Positions 8,054-17,163 are shown, counted from the stretch's first letter. The stretch is 64,000 nt of DNA from an uncultured Prevotella sp. (GCA_905233425.1 CAJOEC010000023.1:38314-102313); one strand, 5' to 3'. Made by a program: numbers and translations. The notes: generated by a model from the letters alone, not told the origin.

Positions 8054-10099
8054 ATGAATATGGAAAGACCTCTACTCACACTCGACGACGTGCAGCCTCT
8101 CAAGAAAGGCAACCGGCGTGACACCGTCGCCTACCGCCGCGAACAAAGCCTCCAGGGTGCCAACTACGACCAGAAACTCCTCGCGGAGTGCGCACGCTCA
8201 TGGCTCAACAAGGAGGATTTCCGCCGTGAGAGGGCCGACATCCTACGCATGCTCTTCGGAAACCAGTGGGGCGACATCATCAATGTCCATGGACTCGGCA
8301 CCATGTCCTCTGAGGAGTGGCTGCAGCGGCAGGGACTCACCCCGCTGAAGAACAACGTCATGATCTCTCTATGGATGTCCGTCTTCGGCATACATGCAAA
8401 GCAGGAGACGGAGCCGGTATGCTATGCACGAAACCAGAACGTAAAGGCACTCTCCGACAATCTCTCAGCAGCCATACAGTCCAACTGGCAGAACCAGTAC
8501 ATGTCCGAGAAACTCGACGCTACCTTTGCCGAGTTCCTCATCTCCTCGGCAGCATTCATGCGAAACACATTCGAGGAGCGCTGCGAACTCCACGACTCCT
8601 ACAACGACTGCATAAACCCCTACTTCATGTTCTGGGAGGGGGGATTCGACCCCACTCACCAGGACCTCCGGCTCATCGGATGCCTCCACGACATTTCACC
8701 AGAGGAGCTTTACTTCCGATTCGCACGCCCGGAATACGGCCTCACCATCTACGACCTCGACCAGATCTACTCCCTGGCAACATTTTCGTCCGTTGCCCCA
8801 GCTGGCAGCCGGGCGGCTGCCATGTCCGCAAACCAGATCAACGAACGCTACGACATCGACTCCCTCTCTTTCTACCGCCCTTCCGACATCGGACTCTGCC
8901 GCGTCATAGAGGTGTGGCGCGAAGAGGTGAAGCCGCGATACCAGTGCTTCGACCCCCTGGCTACTGACCAGCTCGACAAGTATTTCCGATGTGAAAAGGC
9001 CGACCTACACCACGTCATTGACATCAACCGCCAGCGAAAGGCACTCTACGACCAGCAGGGGGTGCCAACACAGAAAAGGGCCTACATCACCGCCCGCGAA
9101 ATCGTCGACAAGTTCTGGCAGTACTATTTCCTCGCACCCGACGGACGCATACTCTGTGAGGGGGAGTCGCCCTACGACTACCGCTCCCATCCCTTCACCG
9201 TGGCCCTCTTCCCGTATGTCAACGGTGAGGTGCACTCTTTCATGGGTTCCTTCAAGGACCAGCAGATCTACATCAACCGCATGGTCTCCATCAACGACTG
9301 GGCCATACGCACCGCTGCAAAGGGAATGACCTTCCTCCCACTGTCGCTGAAGCCCGACGGAATGACCATCGAGGATTATGCCGCACAGAAGTCGCGCTTC
9401 GACGCTGTCTTTGTCTACGACGATACCAAGTCACGCACAGGAGTCATGCCACAGTTCTTCTCACACTCAGCCTTCAATACTGGCGCCAACGAGATGCTGC
9501 AGACGCAGCTCAACATGATCCACGAGGTCAGCGGTGTCTCGGGAGCACTGCAAGGAAAGACCCCAGCATCGGGCACAGCAGCATCACGCTACGCCATGGA
9601 GGCGCAGAACGCCACAACTACCATATATCCCCTCATCAAGAAGTTCAACGGCTTCGAGGAGCGAGTGGCCATAAAGACGCTCATCACACTGCAGCAGTTC
9701 TACGAGGAAGGACGCGACATCACACCAAAGAAGGCCGACCACCAGGTATTCTACCGCGCCAACGCCTGCCGGAACATCAAGGCGAATATCTCCATCAAGA
9801 ACTCGGCGGCATCGGCCGCCTTCTTCCAGATGGGAAACGAACTGCTCAACAACCTCTTCGACAAGGGGGCCATCGACGTGCGCACGTTCCTCAAAAACAT
9901 CGACGCGCCATTTGCCGACAAAATCCTGCAGGACATCGACTCCTATATGTCCCAGCTGCAACAGGGGCAGCAGCCCTCCGCTCCCGTACAGGTTCCCGGC
10001 GCAAACCAGCAGCAGGCTGCGACGGCGGCCTCCCTGTTACAAGGCCCCGGGCAGCTGCTCACCCGCCAGTCTCCATCATCCCCCTTCAACGCAATATAG
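8054..10099 (+). CDS. Phage portal protein
   Basis: The 681-residue protein shows portal character: an N-terminal region with LRMLFGNQWGDI and NNVMISLWMSVFGIHA, a central stem/wing region, and a C-terminal QASGTAASRYAMEAQNA-like crown with a Gln-rich tail (QQGQQPSAPVQ). It forms the dodecameric DNA gate of the capsid. The start at 8054 is chosen because the upstream extension from 7955 only translates two hairpin repeats. Residues about 244-253 (FSSVAPAGSRA) are encoded by a hairpin repeat inserted in frame. It opens the middle operon, divergent from scaffold. Confidence 0.8.
   Translation: MNMERPLLTLDDVQPLKKGNRRDTVAYRREQSLQGANYDQKLLAECARSWLNKEDFRRERADILRMLFGNQWGDIINVHGLGTMSSEEWLQRQGLTPLKNNVMISLWMSVFGIHAKQETEPVCYARNQNVKALSDNLSAAIQSNWQNQYMSEKLDATFAEFLISSAAFMRNTFEERCELHDSYNDCINPYFMFWEGGFDPTHQDLRLIGCLHDISPEELYFRFARPEYGLTIYDLDQIYSLATFSSVAPAGSRAAAMSANQINERYDIDSLSFYRPSDIGLCRVIEVWREEVKPRYQCFDPLATDQLDKYFRCEKADLHHVIDINRQRKALYDQQGVPTQKRAYITAREIVDKFWQYYFLAPDGRILCEGESPYDYRSHPFTVALFPYVNGEVHSFMGSFKDQQIYINRMVSINDWAIRTAAKGMTFLPLSLKPDGMTIEDYAAQKSRFDAVFVYDDTKSRTGVMPQFFSHSAFNTGANEMLQTQLNMIHEVSGVSGALQGKTPASGTAASRYAMEAQNATTTIYPLIKKFNGFEERVAIKTLITLQQFYEEGRDITPKKADHQVFYRANACRNIKANISIKNSAASAAFFQMGNELLNNLFDKGAIDVRTFLKNIDAPFADKILQDIDSYMSQLQQGQQPSAPVQVPGANQQQAATAASLLQGPGQLLTRQSPSSPFNAI
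8784..8813 (+). repeat. Phage hairpin repeat, copy 6 (in portal gene)
   Basis: TTTCGTCCGTTGCC, imperfect stem; encodes FSSVAPAGSRA in the portal frame. Confidence 0.8.
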
Positions 10100-10101
10100 A
10101 C

Positions 10102-10130
10102 TTTCGTCAATTCCCCGGCTGAGAGCCGGG
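10102..10130 (+). repeat. Phage hairpin repeat, copy 7
   Basis: TTTCGTCAATT with stem CCCGGCT/AGCCGGG, directly after the portal stop. Confidence 0.9.
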
Positions 10131-10146
10131 ACAAAAAGTAAAACTC

Positions 10147-11124
10147 ATGGACTTCACCCTCGACTTCTCCTACCTCTACGCCACCGTCGCACGCTCACTC
10201 TCCATCATCGGAAAGCGCAGCACCGACGACAAGGGAAACCGCATCTTCGCCGACATCACACTCGGCTCACGTGAACAGGCCGTCGCCTACGACTTCTTCA
10301 CAACCGCCGTCATCGACCTCTGCACAGAGCTGTCGAAGTTCATGACGGCAGAACTCCACGACCTCCCGGAGTATACACAGACCGTCTACACCACCTTCTG
10401 GAGCACGGAGTCGCCAGCATCTCTTGCGCCCCTCATAACTGCCTCCGACCAGCTCCTCTATAACCCCAGCGCCAATACTCTCCACACATCAAGCCTATCA
10501 TATCCTTTCAGCGCCACCACTCCCGACACTGACTCCCTCTTTGACTACAACGGCAACTTCTATAAATGGGACGGCGACGAACTCCCCCAGCTTACTGATG
10601 AAGAGACAGCCCTACTTTCTACAGAACAAAGGGAGGCTGCCACAAGACTTTCCTTCTTCAACACAGACCCGGCATCCGTCCAAGCCAGTCAGGCCGGCAT
10701 ATACATCTATTATAATAACGCCGTCTACTGCTCTTCACGTTCCGCTTCGTTCTCTCAAGGCGTCACTCTTCCCGCTGGATCTGTTGTCGTCGACCCGCAG
10801 GGCAGGGCATACCTCCGACAGTCTGACACGCTGCTCAATATTCCTGCCGGAGCACAGGAGAGCGTCACCATATCCATCGACGTGCCAGCCAACTGGAACA
10901 CGGCACTCATAACGTCTCTCTCACAGGCACTCAAAAACTACTGCGTCGCCTATGCTCTCTACTCCTGGTTCGTCATCACCGCTCCACGCATCGCTGAGAA
11001 ATACCTCCTCGATGCAAAGAACATGATTGCTGCAGTCATACGCATCGCCCACGAGAAAACGCCTCCTAAGGAAGTACTGCCCTTCAAGCACCCCACAGCC
11101 TCCTTCACTGATTACACAACATGA
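10147..11124 (+). CDS. Phage structural protein, helical-module family member 1
   Basis: This 325-residue protein follows portal. The N-terminal part (FSYLYATVARSLSIIG) and the C-terminal part (LITSLSQALKNYCVAYALYSWF, AEKYLLDAKNMIAAVIRIA) form helical segments resembling those in the next two genes. The middle (about 120-240) is beta-rich with WDGD and PAGSVVVDPQGRAYL. It is probably a head-completion or neck component (inference from position). Two tandem hairpin repeats separate it from the following gene. Confidence 0.55.
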   Translation: MDFTLDFSYLYATVARSLSIIGKRSTDDKGNRIFADITLGSREQAVAYDFFTTAVIDLCTELSKFMTAELHDLPEYTQTVYTTFWSTESPASLAPLITASDQLLYNPSANTLHTSSLSYPFSATTPDTDSLFDYNGNFYKWDGDELPQLTDEETALLSTEQREAATRLSFFNTDPASVQASQAGIYIYYNNAVYCSSRSASFSQGVTLPAGSVVVDPQGRAYLRQSDTLLNIPAGAQESVTISIDVPANWNTALITSLSQALKNYCVAYALYSWFVITAPRIAEKYLLDAKNMIAAVIRIAHEKTPPKEVLPFKHPTASFTDYTT

Positions 11125-11139
11125 TTACACAACATAACC

Positions 11140-11208
11140 TTTCGTCAATTCTCCCGGCTGATAGCCGGAAACAGTCATTTTCGTCAATTCTCCCGGCTGA
11201 TAGCCGGG
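11140..11208 (+). repeat. Phage hairpin repeat, copies 8a and 8b (tandem)
   Basis: 11140-11168 and 11179-11208, both with GAT loop, separated by ACAGTCAT. Leader of the second helical-module gene. Confidence 0.9.
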
Positions 11209-11237
11209 AACAGTCATAAACTAAAAAAATTACAGTC

Positions 11238-12128
11238 ATGTCAAAATTTCTAAACCTGAGCCTCAACCGTAAGCTCATCTTCGAAGCAGTCAAGGCCGAC
11301 AGCTTCATCAACAGCAACATCATCAAGGCCAACAACCCGGAGGAAAACGCCTCCCAGGCATACAACACAGCTGCCGGAGACGACACCTACCAAGAGCGAA
11401 AACTAGAACGCACCCTCGGCGAGGCCGTCGGAACGTTCGAGGCACACCTCGCAGAGTTCGTCGACTCCACAGTCGAAAACGGAGGTATCTCCGACACGCT
11501 CGCAAACGTCCAGGAGAACGGCGATTTCACTATCAGTGTCATCGTCAGCGAACGCTACAACAACGGACTCGTCTCGCCAATAGCGAAGCTCGCACAGGGG
11601 TACATCATCAACCTCATGCTCTACTACTGGTACCAGCCCATAGCACCCGCACTCTCCAAGGACTATCTCGCCTTCTCCGAGACTTCGCTCGGAAACATCC
11701 GGCTCTGCCTCGCTAAGACGGCACCCGCAACAAACAGTGTCAGCTATGACGACGTGACGGGAACGGTGGTAGGCAGTGCTGCGACAACTGAACAGCTGGT
11801 GGCGCAAATAGCATTCGATGACAATGCTAATGCTTTCCTCGTCAGCAGGGAACTACTCACATCCAATTTCGCCAATAACGGTTACGTACATATTCAGCAT
11901 ACAACACCGGGCAAGGGATTCGATGTCGGGGTCGTGACACCTGTCGACGGAGGAGGAACTAGAAAAGAACACCTCTTCACCATTGGAACACCCCACAACC
12001 TCACAAACTCAGAGTGGAGAACTCTCTCAGGAAGAACGGAAGCCATTGTCTACTTTGCCGCTACCGACGGGACCAACCCGCAGGGATATGTGCTTCAAAT
12101 CTACACCAGGACAAATGCAACTGCATAG
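11238..12128 (+). CDS. Phage structural protein, helical-module family member 2
   Basis: The 296-residue protein has an N-terminal helical module of about 150 residues (EAHLAEFVDSTVE..., VSERYNNGLVSPIAKLAQGY, MLYYWYQPIAPAL) that matches the same module in the following gene. The C-terminal half is beta-rich. It ends 3 bp before the next start codon, indicating tight co-translation. It is probably a virion component linked to portal. No database family is recognised. Confidence 0.55.
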   Translation: MSKFLNLSLNRKLIFEAVKADSFINSNIIKANNPEENASQAYNTAAGDDTYQERKLERTLGEAVGTFEAHLAEFVDSTVENGGISDTLANVQENGDFTISVIVSERYNNGLVSPIAKLAQGYIINLMLYYWYQPIAPALSKDYLAFSETSLGNIRLCLAKTAPATNSVSYDDVTGTVVGSAATTEQLVAQIAFDDNANAFLVSRELLTSNFANNGYVHIQHTTPGKGFDVGVVTPVDGGGTRKEHLFTIGTPHNLTNSEWRTLSGRTEAIVYFAATDGTNPQGYVLQIYTRTNATA

Positions 12129-12131
12129 ACC

Positions 12132-12983
12132 ATGCCGGATAAAATCATCAAAATCCAGATCATACACTCACTCGCCAGGAACTCGGCGAAGAACGAGACG
12201 TTCCAGAAAGGGGTCGTCGACAAGGCCGTCGACCAGAAGCTCGTCGTGGCTGCATACCATGAACAGGCAGGTAACGAGCCATATCACGAGGCAATGCTCG
12301 GAAGATACCTCTTCTCACAAATAGAACGGCTGAAAACGTTGTTCGCAGACTATCTCACAGGAGAGGGCAATCTGGCAGAGGATGCTACCATCGATTCTAC
12401 GGAGACAGACGGCGTTACGGACATACTGCTGTCTGTCTCCGACAGATTCAACAACGGATTCGTCAAGACGCTCGCACGACTGGCACAAAAGTATGTCGAA
12501 GACCGTATGGTCTACCTCTGGTGGCTGCCTGTCAGCAAAGAGTTCGCGGCTCTCTACGAAAAGGCGGCCGAGGATGACCTGCAGGGCATCATCCGGTGCT
12601 TCTCAAAAAAGGCACCACAGGCTCCGACCTACGACTTCCCTACAGCCATCACCCTGCGATACCCCCTCTTGCCACCAGTCCCCGCCACAGTGCCCGAAGC
12701 TGACGCTTCGGGCACAGTGCCAGCGCAAACACTCTTCGCAAACCCCTTCATCATCGCAAAAGGTGACAGCACCGAAATTTCATATACCCTCACAGGGGAA
12801 AACGGAAGAATGCCCATCGACGACATCATAGTGCGCTGCGACAACGCCTGCTGCAAGCCTTGCATCACATCTAACGGCCGGTGGAGCCTGAAGGCTGAAA
12901 AAGCTGGATTCACAGTCGTCACGCTCTTCTCACGACATAACGACAATGTCCATGCATCCTTTGCCGTGCGCGTCACGCCATAG
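12132..12983 (+). CDS. Phage structural protein, helical-module family member 3
   Basis: The 283-residue protein shares its N-terminal module with the preceding gene (VSDRFNNGFVKTLARLAQKY and MVYLWWLPVSKEF against VSERYNNGLVSPIAKLAQGY and MLYYWYQPIAPAL). The C-terminal domain (about 205-283) looks like a small immunoglobulin-like fold (GDSTEISYTLTGENG, SLKAEKAGFTVVTLFS). A family D palindrome at about 12688-12722 encodes residues such as VPEADASGTVPAQ between the two domains. Probable neck or decoration protein (inference). Confidence 0.55.
   Translation: MPDKIIKIQIIHSLARNSAKNETFQKGVVDKAVDQKLVVAAYHEQAGNEPYHEAMLGRYLFSQIERLKTLFADYLTGEGNLAEDATIDSTETDGVTDILLSVSDRFNNGFVKTLARLAQKYVEDRMVYLWWLPVSKEFAALYEKAAEDDLQGIIRCFSKKAPQAPTYDFPTAITLRYPLLPPVPATVPEADASGTVPAQTLFANPFIIAKGDSTEISYTLTGENGRMPIDDIIVRCDNACCKPCITSNGRWSLKAEKAGFTVVTLFSRHNDNVHASFAVRVTP
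12688..12722. repeat. Family D palindrome (in phage gene)
   Basis: GTGCCCGAAGC, TGA, GCTTCGGGCAC arms; codes VPEADASGTVPAQ. Confidence 0.75.
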
Positions 12984-12996
12984 CCCATTTCCTCTC

Positions 12997-13026
12997 TTTC
13001 GTCAATTCCCCCGCCTGAGAGGCGGG
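12997..13026 (+). repeat. Phage hairpin repeat, copy 9
   Basis: TTTCGTCAATTCC, stem CCCGCCT/AGGCGGG, between helical-module genes 3 and 4. Confidence 0.9.
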
Positions 13027-13065
13027 GCAGAAAAGAAACGAATCACTTGCCAATTACCACAGCTT

Positions 13066-13550
13066 ATGCACCCGCAAATTATCAACATCGTCCTGCTAAA
13101 AAAAGAACTCCTCCACGACATCGAGGCCGAGACCACCCGCATCGAGCGGGCCGCCCAGCCTACCGCCCAGTCGGCCGCGCAGAACGCCTCTTTGCCACAT
13201 CCGATCCTCTCCGATGACGATGCCTACTCCGTCTCACGAGAGATAGACAAGGCCTTCAACACGGCTCTTTCACGCATCCAGGCATATCTTACCATCCCTG
13301 CCGGTGCCGCTCATCATGTCACTACAAACCACGCACACGACTGGCAGGAGCGAGCCTCGAACCGCTGCGCGACGCCGTACATACCTACATCGTGAAGTCT
13401 GTAGTCCTCGCCATCCTCTCTCCGTCCTTCACCGACGATAAGGCCATCCCGCTCATAGCACAGCAGCAGGAACGCGCATACAACGACATCAACGCCCTCG
13501 TCAACTCACGCATCGGCCCTCTCCGCATTCACCCCACATTCCTCGGATAA
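13066..13550 (+). CDS. Phage helical-module protein 4, apparently frameshifted
   Basis: Reading from ATG 13066 gives a helical protein (MHPQIINIVLLKKELLHDI, SREIDKAFNTALSRIQAYL) that stops at 13393-13395. The reading frame one base back continues the family pattern (LEPLRDAVHTYIVKSVV, AIPLIAQQQERAYNDIN) to a stop at 13548-13550. The two parts together match the helix order of the two preceding paralogues, so a -1 shift near 13330-13345 is needed to join them. A sequencing error, true mutation, programmed shift, or a separate GTG-started ORF (GTGA overlap at 13392) are all possible. I see no classic slippery heptamer. Confidence 0.5.
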
Positions 13551-13565
13551 TCATCGTATCTTCTC

Positions 13566-13595
13566 TTTCGTCCATTCCCCCGCCTGTGAGGCGGG
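13566..13595 (+). repeat. Phage hairpin repeat, copy 10
   Basis: TTTCGTCCATTCC, stem CCCGCCT/AGGCGGG, before the small terminase-like gene. Confidence 0.9.
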
Positions 13596-13614
13596 ACAAA
13601 AAAGAAACAAAGAA

Positions 13615-13908
13615 ATGACAAAGAAGCCAGGCCGTCCGCCAGGAGCGCAGAACAAGGTAGGCCGCGACGAGAAGGAATTTCTCAAAGGCCTGCTCGGCGA
13701 TACTCAGAAGGAGTACCGCGACGCGTTCATATACTACGCCCGCCGCTCGAAAGAAAACGAGGACGACCGACGCTTCTTCGTCTCTCTGCGCAATGACATC
13801 TCTAAGATGATCGTACCAAAACCCGTAGAGGTCGACGCACAGCTCAACGAGTCGCAGTTCAAGCAGCTCGTCAATCTCGCTGCAGTCTGGACCGACGACA
13901 TCGAATGA
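13615..13908 (+). CDS. Probable terminase small subunit
   Basis: The 97-residue basic protein starts KKPGRPPGAQNKVGRDEKEF, the GRPxGxxNK opening common in small DNA-binding phage proteins of terminase operons, followed by helices. It is the last gene of the middle operon and converges on the large terminase gene only 46 bp away. Likely role: recognition of packaging DNA (inference). It is shorter than many small terminase subunits, so another DNA-binding role is possible. Confidence 0.5.
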   Translation: MTKKPGRPPGAQNKVGRDEKEFLKGLLGDTQKEYRDAFIYYARRSKENEDDRRFFVSLRNDISKMIVPKPVEVDAQLNESQFKQLVNLAAVWTDDIE

Positions 13909-13909
13909 C

Positions 13910-13950
13910 CACTGCCAGTGCAGGGCGGTTCACCCGCACTGGCCATAGCG
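13910..13950. repeat. Family E palindrome at small/large terminase 3' ends
   Basis: CCAGTGCAGGGCGGTTCACC and the complementary arm, between two convergent stop codons; might act as terminator. Confidence 0.7.
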
Positions 13951-13954
13951 CCAA

Positions 13955-16177
13955 TCACACATCCGCGGCCGTGCCGCTCCTCATCGTGTAGCTGTCTGCG
14001 CCCTCTCCATCCTTTGCCATCCACGCCGGGGCATCCATCTTCGTCTGGCTGATATAAAGCCCTATGCCCGTCGACATCACAATGTCATCGTGAGCCTCGT
14101 TGCCGTTGGCATCCTTTCCTTCCACATTGCCGATGCTGCCGTCGTCGTGACGCTCGTAGATGGTCATCTCGTCATAGCACTGCACGTCAGGCTCGTCATA
14201 CAGCTGGTCGTCCACGTAGGCGATGTAGTTGTCTATCACATACTGTTTCGTCAGGCGGTTCGTCTGGAATCCGTATTTGTTCACATGCTTCTTCGTCACA
14301 GAGTCCACCGTCGTCTCACGGATATACAGGTTCGGGTAGTAGTCGGCTATCTCGTCGATGATGGTGCCGAAGTGGTCGCCCTCGGTGTCTATCTTGCCTT
14401 TCTCCGTCTCTGCCGTGTTGCTCTCGAACACCAGCAGCGCGTCACCGTACCAGTGGGCTATCTGGGCAGCCTTCCACGCCAGCAGGTCGTGCCTGATGTG
14501 GCCGCGCCAGCGGGCCACAACCTTGGGAACACCGCCAAACATCATCTGGAACCTGTCTATAACCGTTATCACAGAGTAGTCAGAGTGCTTGCCGGCACCG
14601 CCTATGTCCACACTCGCCACGAAGCGGTTCGATACCTTCAGGCAGTCGGGCATCTGCCACACCTTCATCACTTCGCCGTCGCCGATGAAAGGCACGAACT
14701 TCGCGGTCTTGATGGCATTAGCACCCTTGGCGTAGTCGCCCACGATGTTGCCTACGGCTATCGGCTTTTTCTCACCAAGCTTCTCATGCCGCCGAAGGGA
14801 CTCCACGGCGTAAGGGTCGAAAATCAGCCGGCCGCTCGCCCTGAACGCCTCCACGTCGTCGCTCGGAGCCTCCGTAGCTATGTAGGTGTGGCTCCTGAAT
14901 GTGTTACGGCGGTGGCGGTACCAGTTGATGGCCTCAAACGTAGCGCCTTTCTGCCACAGCTGCCAGAAGAACTTGCCCGTTTCCTGCCAGCCCTCAGGAC
15001 AGTTGCCGTTGTCCTTGTTCTCTAGCAGCCAATGCGCAAAGCTGCTGGCCAGTGCCGAGTAGCCCTTGTCCTCCTCCACCCTCCTCCATGCTATGCCACG
15101 ACCGTAGATGTTGGGCCATTTCTCGTCAAGCTCCTTCCTGTCGTTCTCTATCTGGAAGAAAGCGATGAAGATGGCACGCCAGGCAGAGGGCAGGGCCGGG
15201 TCCTTGGCGCGGCGGTACATGTCGGGGAAGAAACCGGCGGCGCTCCTACCCGACGACTCCATGATCTCCACTGTGTCAGGCTCCAAGGGTATACCGCCGT
15301 CTATACTCGACAGCACTTCCTCAGGCTCTTTCTCCGGCGTTTTCTTCCAGTAGGCCACCTCCGAGAAGTGCGCCATCTTAGTGTCCGCACTGCGCAGAGA
15401 GTCGTATTTCTCGTAGGAGCCTACGCTGATAAGACGGAAGCCCAGCTCTTCGTCGTGCTGGTTCTTCACGATGAAGTCGCTCTTAGAGTCCTGGTAAGAG
15501 CCGAGCCTAAGCACGTCCCCCTTGTCGCCGATGCTCCAGCCGGGCTGGTTCTGCACCATCTTCGTGAACATGGCCTTGATCCTCTTCGTAGCGTCTTTCA
15601 CGTGTGCCAGGATCACCATGCCCCAGCCTTCAGGGTGGCGGAAGTCCTGCATCCATTTCTCGTAGCCCTCGCTCAGAGTGGAACCGCCCCACTGACGGGC
15701 CTTAAGGATGATCAGGCGGATGGGCTGCCTCTTCGCGCGCATGTCCTCCAGCTCGGCAAGGACTAAGCGCTGGGGGTAGTTCAGCGAGAAGGGCTTCATC
15801 ACGCCCGTTATCTTGTTCGTTATCTGGTAGAAGATGTAGAAGGCAAAGGCTGGGTCTTCGGTGGCACGTATGCGGCATATCATCAGCACCACGTCCTGGA
15901 ACAGCTCGTCAGTGGCCTCCTCCTTCAGCTCATGCTCTATGTAACCCTTCACGCTGCGCCACTTGATGACCTTGCGAAGCTCCACGTTGTGCTCCACGCA
16001 GCGCAAAGGCATCAGCATCTTGCGGCAGAGAGGGAAGTCCTCTATCACCACCTTCCTACGCTCGCCGGGACAGCCGCGCCCGCTTATGGGGTTATACCCC
16101 TCGAAGATCTCCCTGTTACGACGTATGTTCTCAGAAACAAGAGCCGACACAGTCATACCTTCCGTGTTATCATTCAT
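13955..16177 (-). CDS. terL: Terminase large subunit
   Basis: The 740-residue protein couples an N-terminal packaging ATPase to a C-terminal nuclease. The Walker A-like motif is KARQWGGST at about residues 159-167, with the Q/R-rich form usual in TerL. The nuclease part has FVASVDIGGAG (about residue 520), LLVFESNTAE and a late NEAHDDIVMS, giving the acidic residues of the RNase H-like fold. ATG 16177 was chosen over the longer frame because the upstream extension overlaps the rhomboid gene completely. It ends the right operon. Confidence 0.9.
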   Translation of the reverse strand: MNDNTEGMTVSALVSENIRRNREIFEGYNPISGRGCPGERRKVVIEDFPLCRKMLMPLRCVEHNVELRKVIKWRSVKGYIEHELKEEATDELFQDVVLMICRIRATEDPAFAFYIFYQITNKITGVMKPFSLNYPQRLVLAELEDMRAKRQPIRLIILKARQWGGSTLSEGYEKWMQDFRHPEGWGMVILAHVKDATKRIKAMFTKMVQNQPGWSIGDKGDVLRLGSYQDSKSDFIVKNQHDEELGFRLISVGSYEKYDSLRSADTKMAHFSEVAYWKKTPEKEPEEVLSSIDGGIPLEPDTVEIMESSGRSAAGFFPDMYRRAKDPALPSAWRAIFIAFFQIENDRKELDEKWPNIYGRGIAWRRVEEDKGYSALASSFAHWLLENKDNGNCPEGWQETGKFFWQLWQKGATFEAINWYRHRRNTFRSHTYIATEAPSDDVEAFRASGRLIFDPYAVESLRRHEKLGEKKPIAVGNIVGDYAKGANAIKTAKFVPFIGDGEVMKVWQMPDCLKVSNRFVASVDIGGAGKHSDYSVITVIDRFQMMFGGVPKVVARWRGHIRHDLLAWKAAQIAHWYGDALLVFESNTAETEKGKIDTEGDHFGTIIDEIADYYPNLYIRETTVDSVTKKHVNKYGFQTNRLTKQYVIDNYIAYVDDQLYDEPDVQCYDEMTIYERHDDGSIGNVEGKDANGNEAHDDIVMSTGIGLYISQTKMDAPAWMAKDGEGADSYTMRSGTAADV

Positions 16178-16182
16178 CACTT

Positions 16183-16695
16183 TTATTCCCGTGCCCATCC
16201 GTATGCGAAACCTCCCATCAGGCAATACAGGTGCAGACACCAGTTCACGTGCGGTATCACCGCCCCAACAAGTGCAAACAGCAGCGCCTTCCAGCAAAAT
16301 CCAAGAAACAGTTTCCTCCGCCGTCCTGTCTGCTGCCGCACGACAGCCGACCCCCATTTCATCCCCATTATCGCAAACAGCACGCCGCTGAAGCCCAGAG
16401 TCATGCCTCCGTCTCCCCACAGGTACCACACCGGCAGCCACGACATCACAAAAGCCGTCAACACACCCTCCTTCAGCCACAGCCGACCACCCATCAGCCA
16501 CCACGCAAAAAGGTTGCCGCACAGATGCCACACATTGCCGTGACACAGCATGTACACAGCGTGCATCAACACCTCAACACCCACTGTGACCGGCGGTTCA
16601 CCCGCCGGACTCACATACCCCACCTGCGGCATCGCTATCCACCATGCCACCAGCACCACCGTCACCGCCACCTTCTCGGTCGTAGTCCTGCTCAT
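16183..16695 (-). CDS. Rhomboid-family intramembrane serine protease encoded in prophage
   Basis: The 170-residue protein has about six hydrophobic segments. Rhomboid hallmarks are visible: WHLCGN at 56-61 (His57, Asn61), GFSG at 101-104 with Ser103 as nucleophile, and HVNWCLHLYCLMGG near 149-162 with His155 as the probable catalytic base. It would cleave within transmembrane segments of a partner protein. It ends 5 bp before terL and overlaps the upstream gene by 4 bp. Residues VSPAGEPPVTVG (28-39) come from a family E palindrome in the first loop. A phage target is not known; the capsid protein's N-terminal hydrophobic segment is one candidate (inference). Confidence 0.8.
   Translation of the reverse strand: MSRTTTEKVAVTVVLVAWWIAMPQVGYVSPAGEPPVTVGVEVLMHAVYMLCHGNVWHLCGNLFAWWLMGGRLWLKEGVLTAFVMSWLPVWYLWGDGGMTLGFSGVLFAIMGMKWGSAVVRQQTGRRRKLFLGFCWKALLFALVGAVIPHVNWCLHLYCLMGGFAYGWARE
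16585..16614. repeat. Family E palindrome (in rhomboid gene)
   Basis: GACCGGCGGTTCACCCGCCG; codes SPAGEPPVTV in the first loop of the rhomboid protein. Confidence 0.7.
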
Positions 16696-17147
16696 TGGCC
16701 TCCCCCTTTCTTCCTGTCCTGTATACTGCGGCAGTGCCGCAGTCTCTCCTCACGCCATATCTGACCCATACGGCTTGCCTCGATATAGAAACGCGGGGCG
16801 GGCTCCAGAACGGCAAAGTGCAGCACATAGTAAAGGCTCCTGCCACAGTAGGCCCGCTTCTGCCACAGACTCAGCACGGTCTCGAACAGGGCCTCGTACA
16901 TCTCTCTCTTTAAAGGCGACAGACTCTCTATCCTGCTCCTGTCGCCATGTAGCATCGGCGACAGGTACTGGTGCGCTCTACGGCTGCTCACGTAGAAACG
17001 CGGCGCAGGATGACGCACAACACGCTCCCAAGCCTCTGTGTTGTTCCTGCAGGAATAACTCCCGCACACCTCACGGTAAACGTCCATAAGGTCATTCTTC
17101 ATCACTGCTAAAATGCTGTTCTCCCTTTCCTTCATTGTAATAAGCAT
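16692..17147 (-). CDS. Phage protein with two APRFYV/I motifs, unknown
   Basis: The 151-residue basic helical protein contains two similar segments, HPAPRFYVSSRRAHQYL (about 46-62) and EPAPRFYIEASRMGQIW (about 114-130), suggesting an internal duplication. Its last residues (LRHCRSIQDRKKGG) are encoded by a family C palindrome at 16725-16743. It overlaps the rhomboid start by 4 bp. ATG 17135 (MKERENS) is an alternative start. Function not recognised; it may be a virion or packaging accessory protein. Confidence 0.55.
   Translation of the reverse strand: MLITMKERENSILAVMKNDLMDVYREVCGSYSCRNNTEAWERVVRHPAPRFYVSSRRAHQYLSPMLHGDRSRIESLSPLKREMYEALFETVLSLWQKRAYCGRSLYYVLHFAVLEPAPRFYIEASRMGQIWREERLRHCRSIQDRKKGGGQ
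16714..16743. repeat. Family C palindrome
   Basis: CCTGTATACTGCGGCAGTGC and its symmetrical remainder; codes the end of the 151-residue phage protein. Confidence 0.8.
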
Positions 17148-17163
17148 TTCGTTATTCCCCCCT

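Noticed and set aside
13330..13395. Programmed -1 frameshift with slippery heptamer
   Set aside because: No X-XXY-YYZ heptamer found in the overlap; error or mutation cannot be excluded, so I do not claim programming.
16178..16546. Extended N-terminus of the large terminase
   Set aside because: Fully overlaps the rhomboid gene, which has its own catalytic motifs; ATG 16177 starts the recognisable protein.
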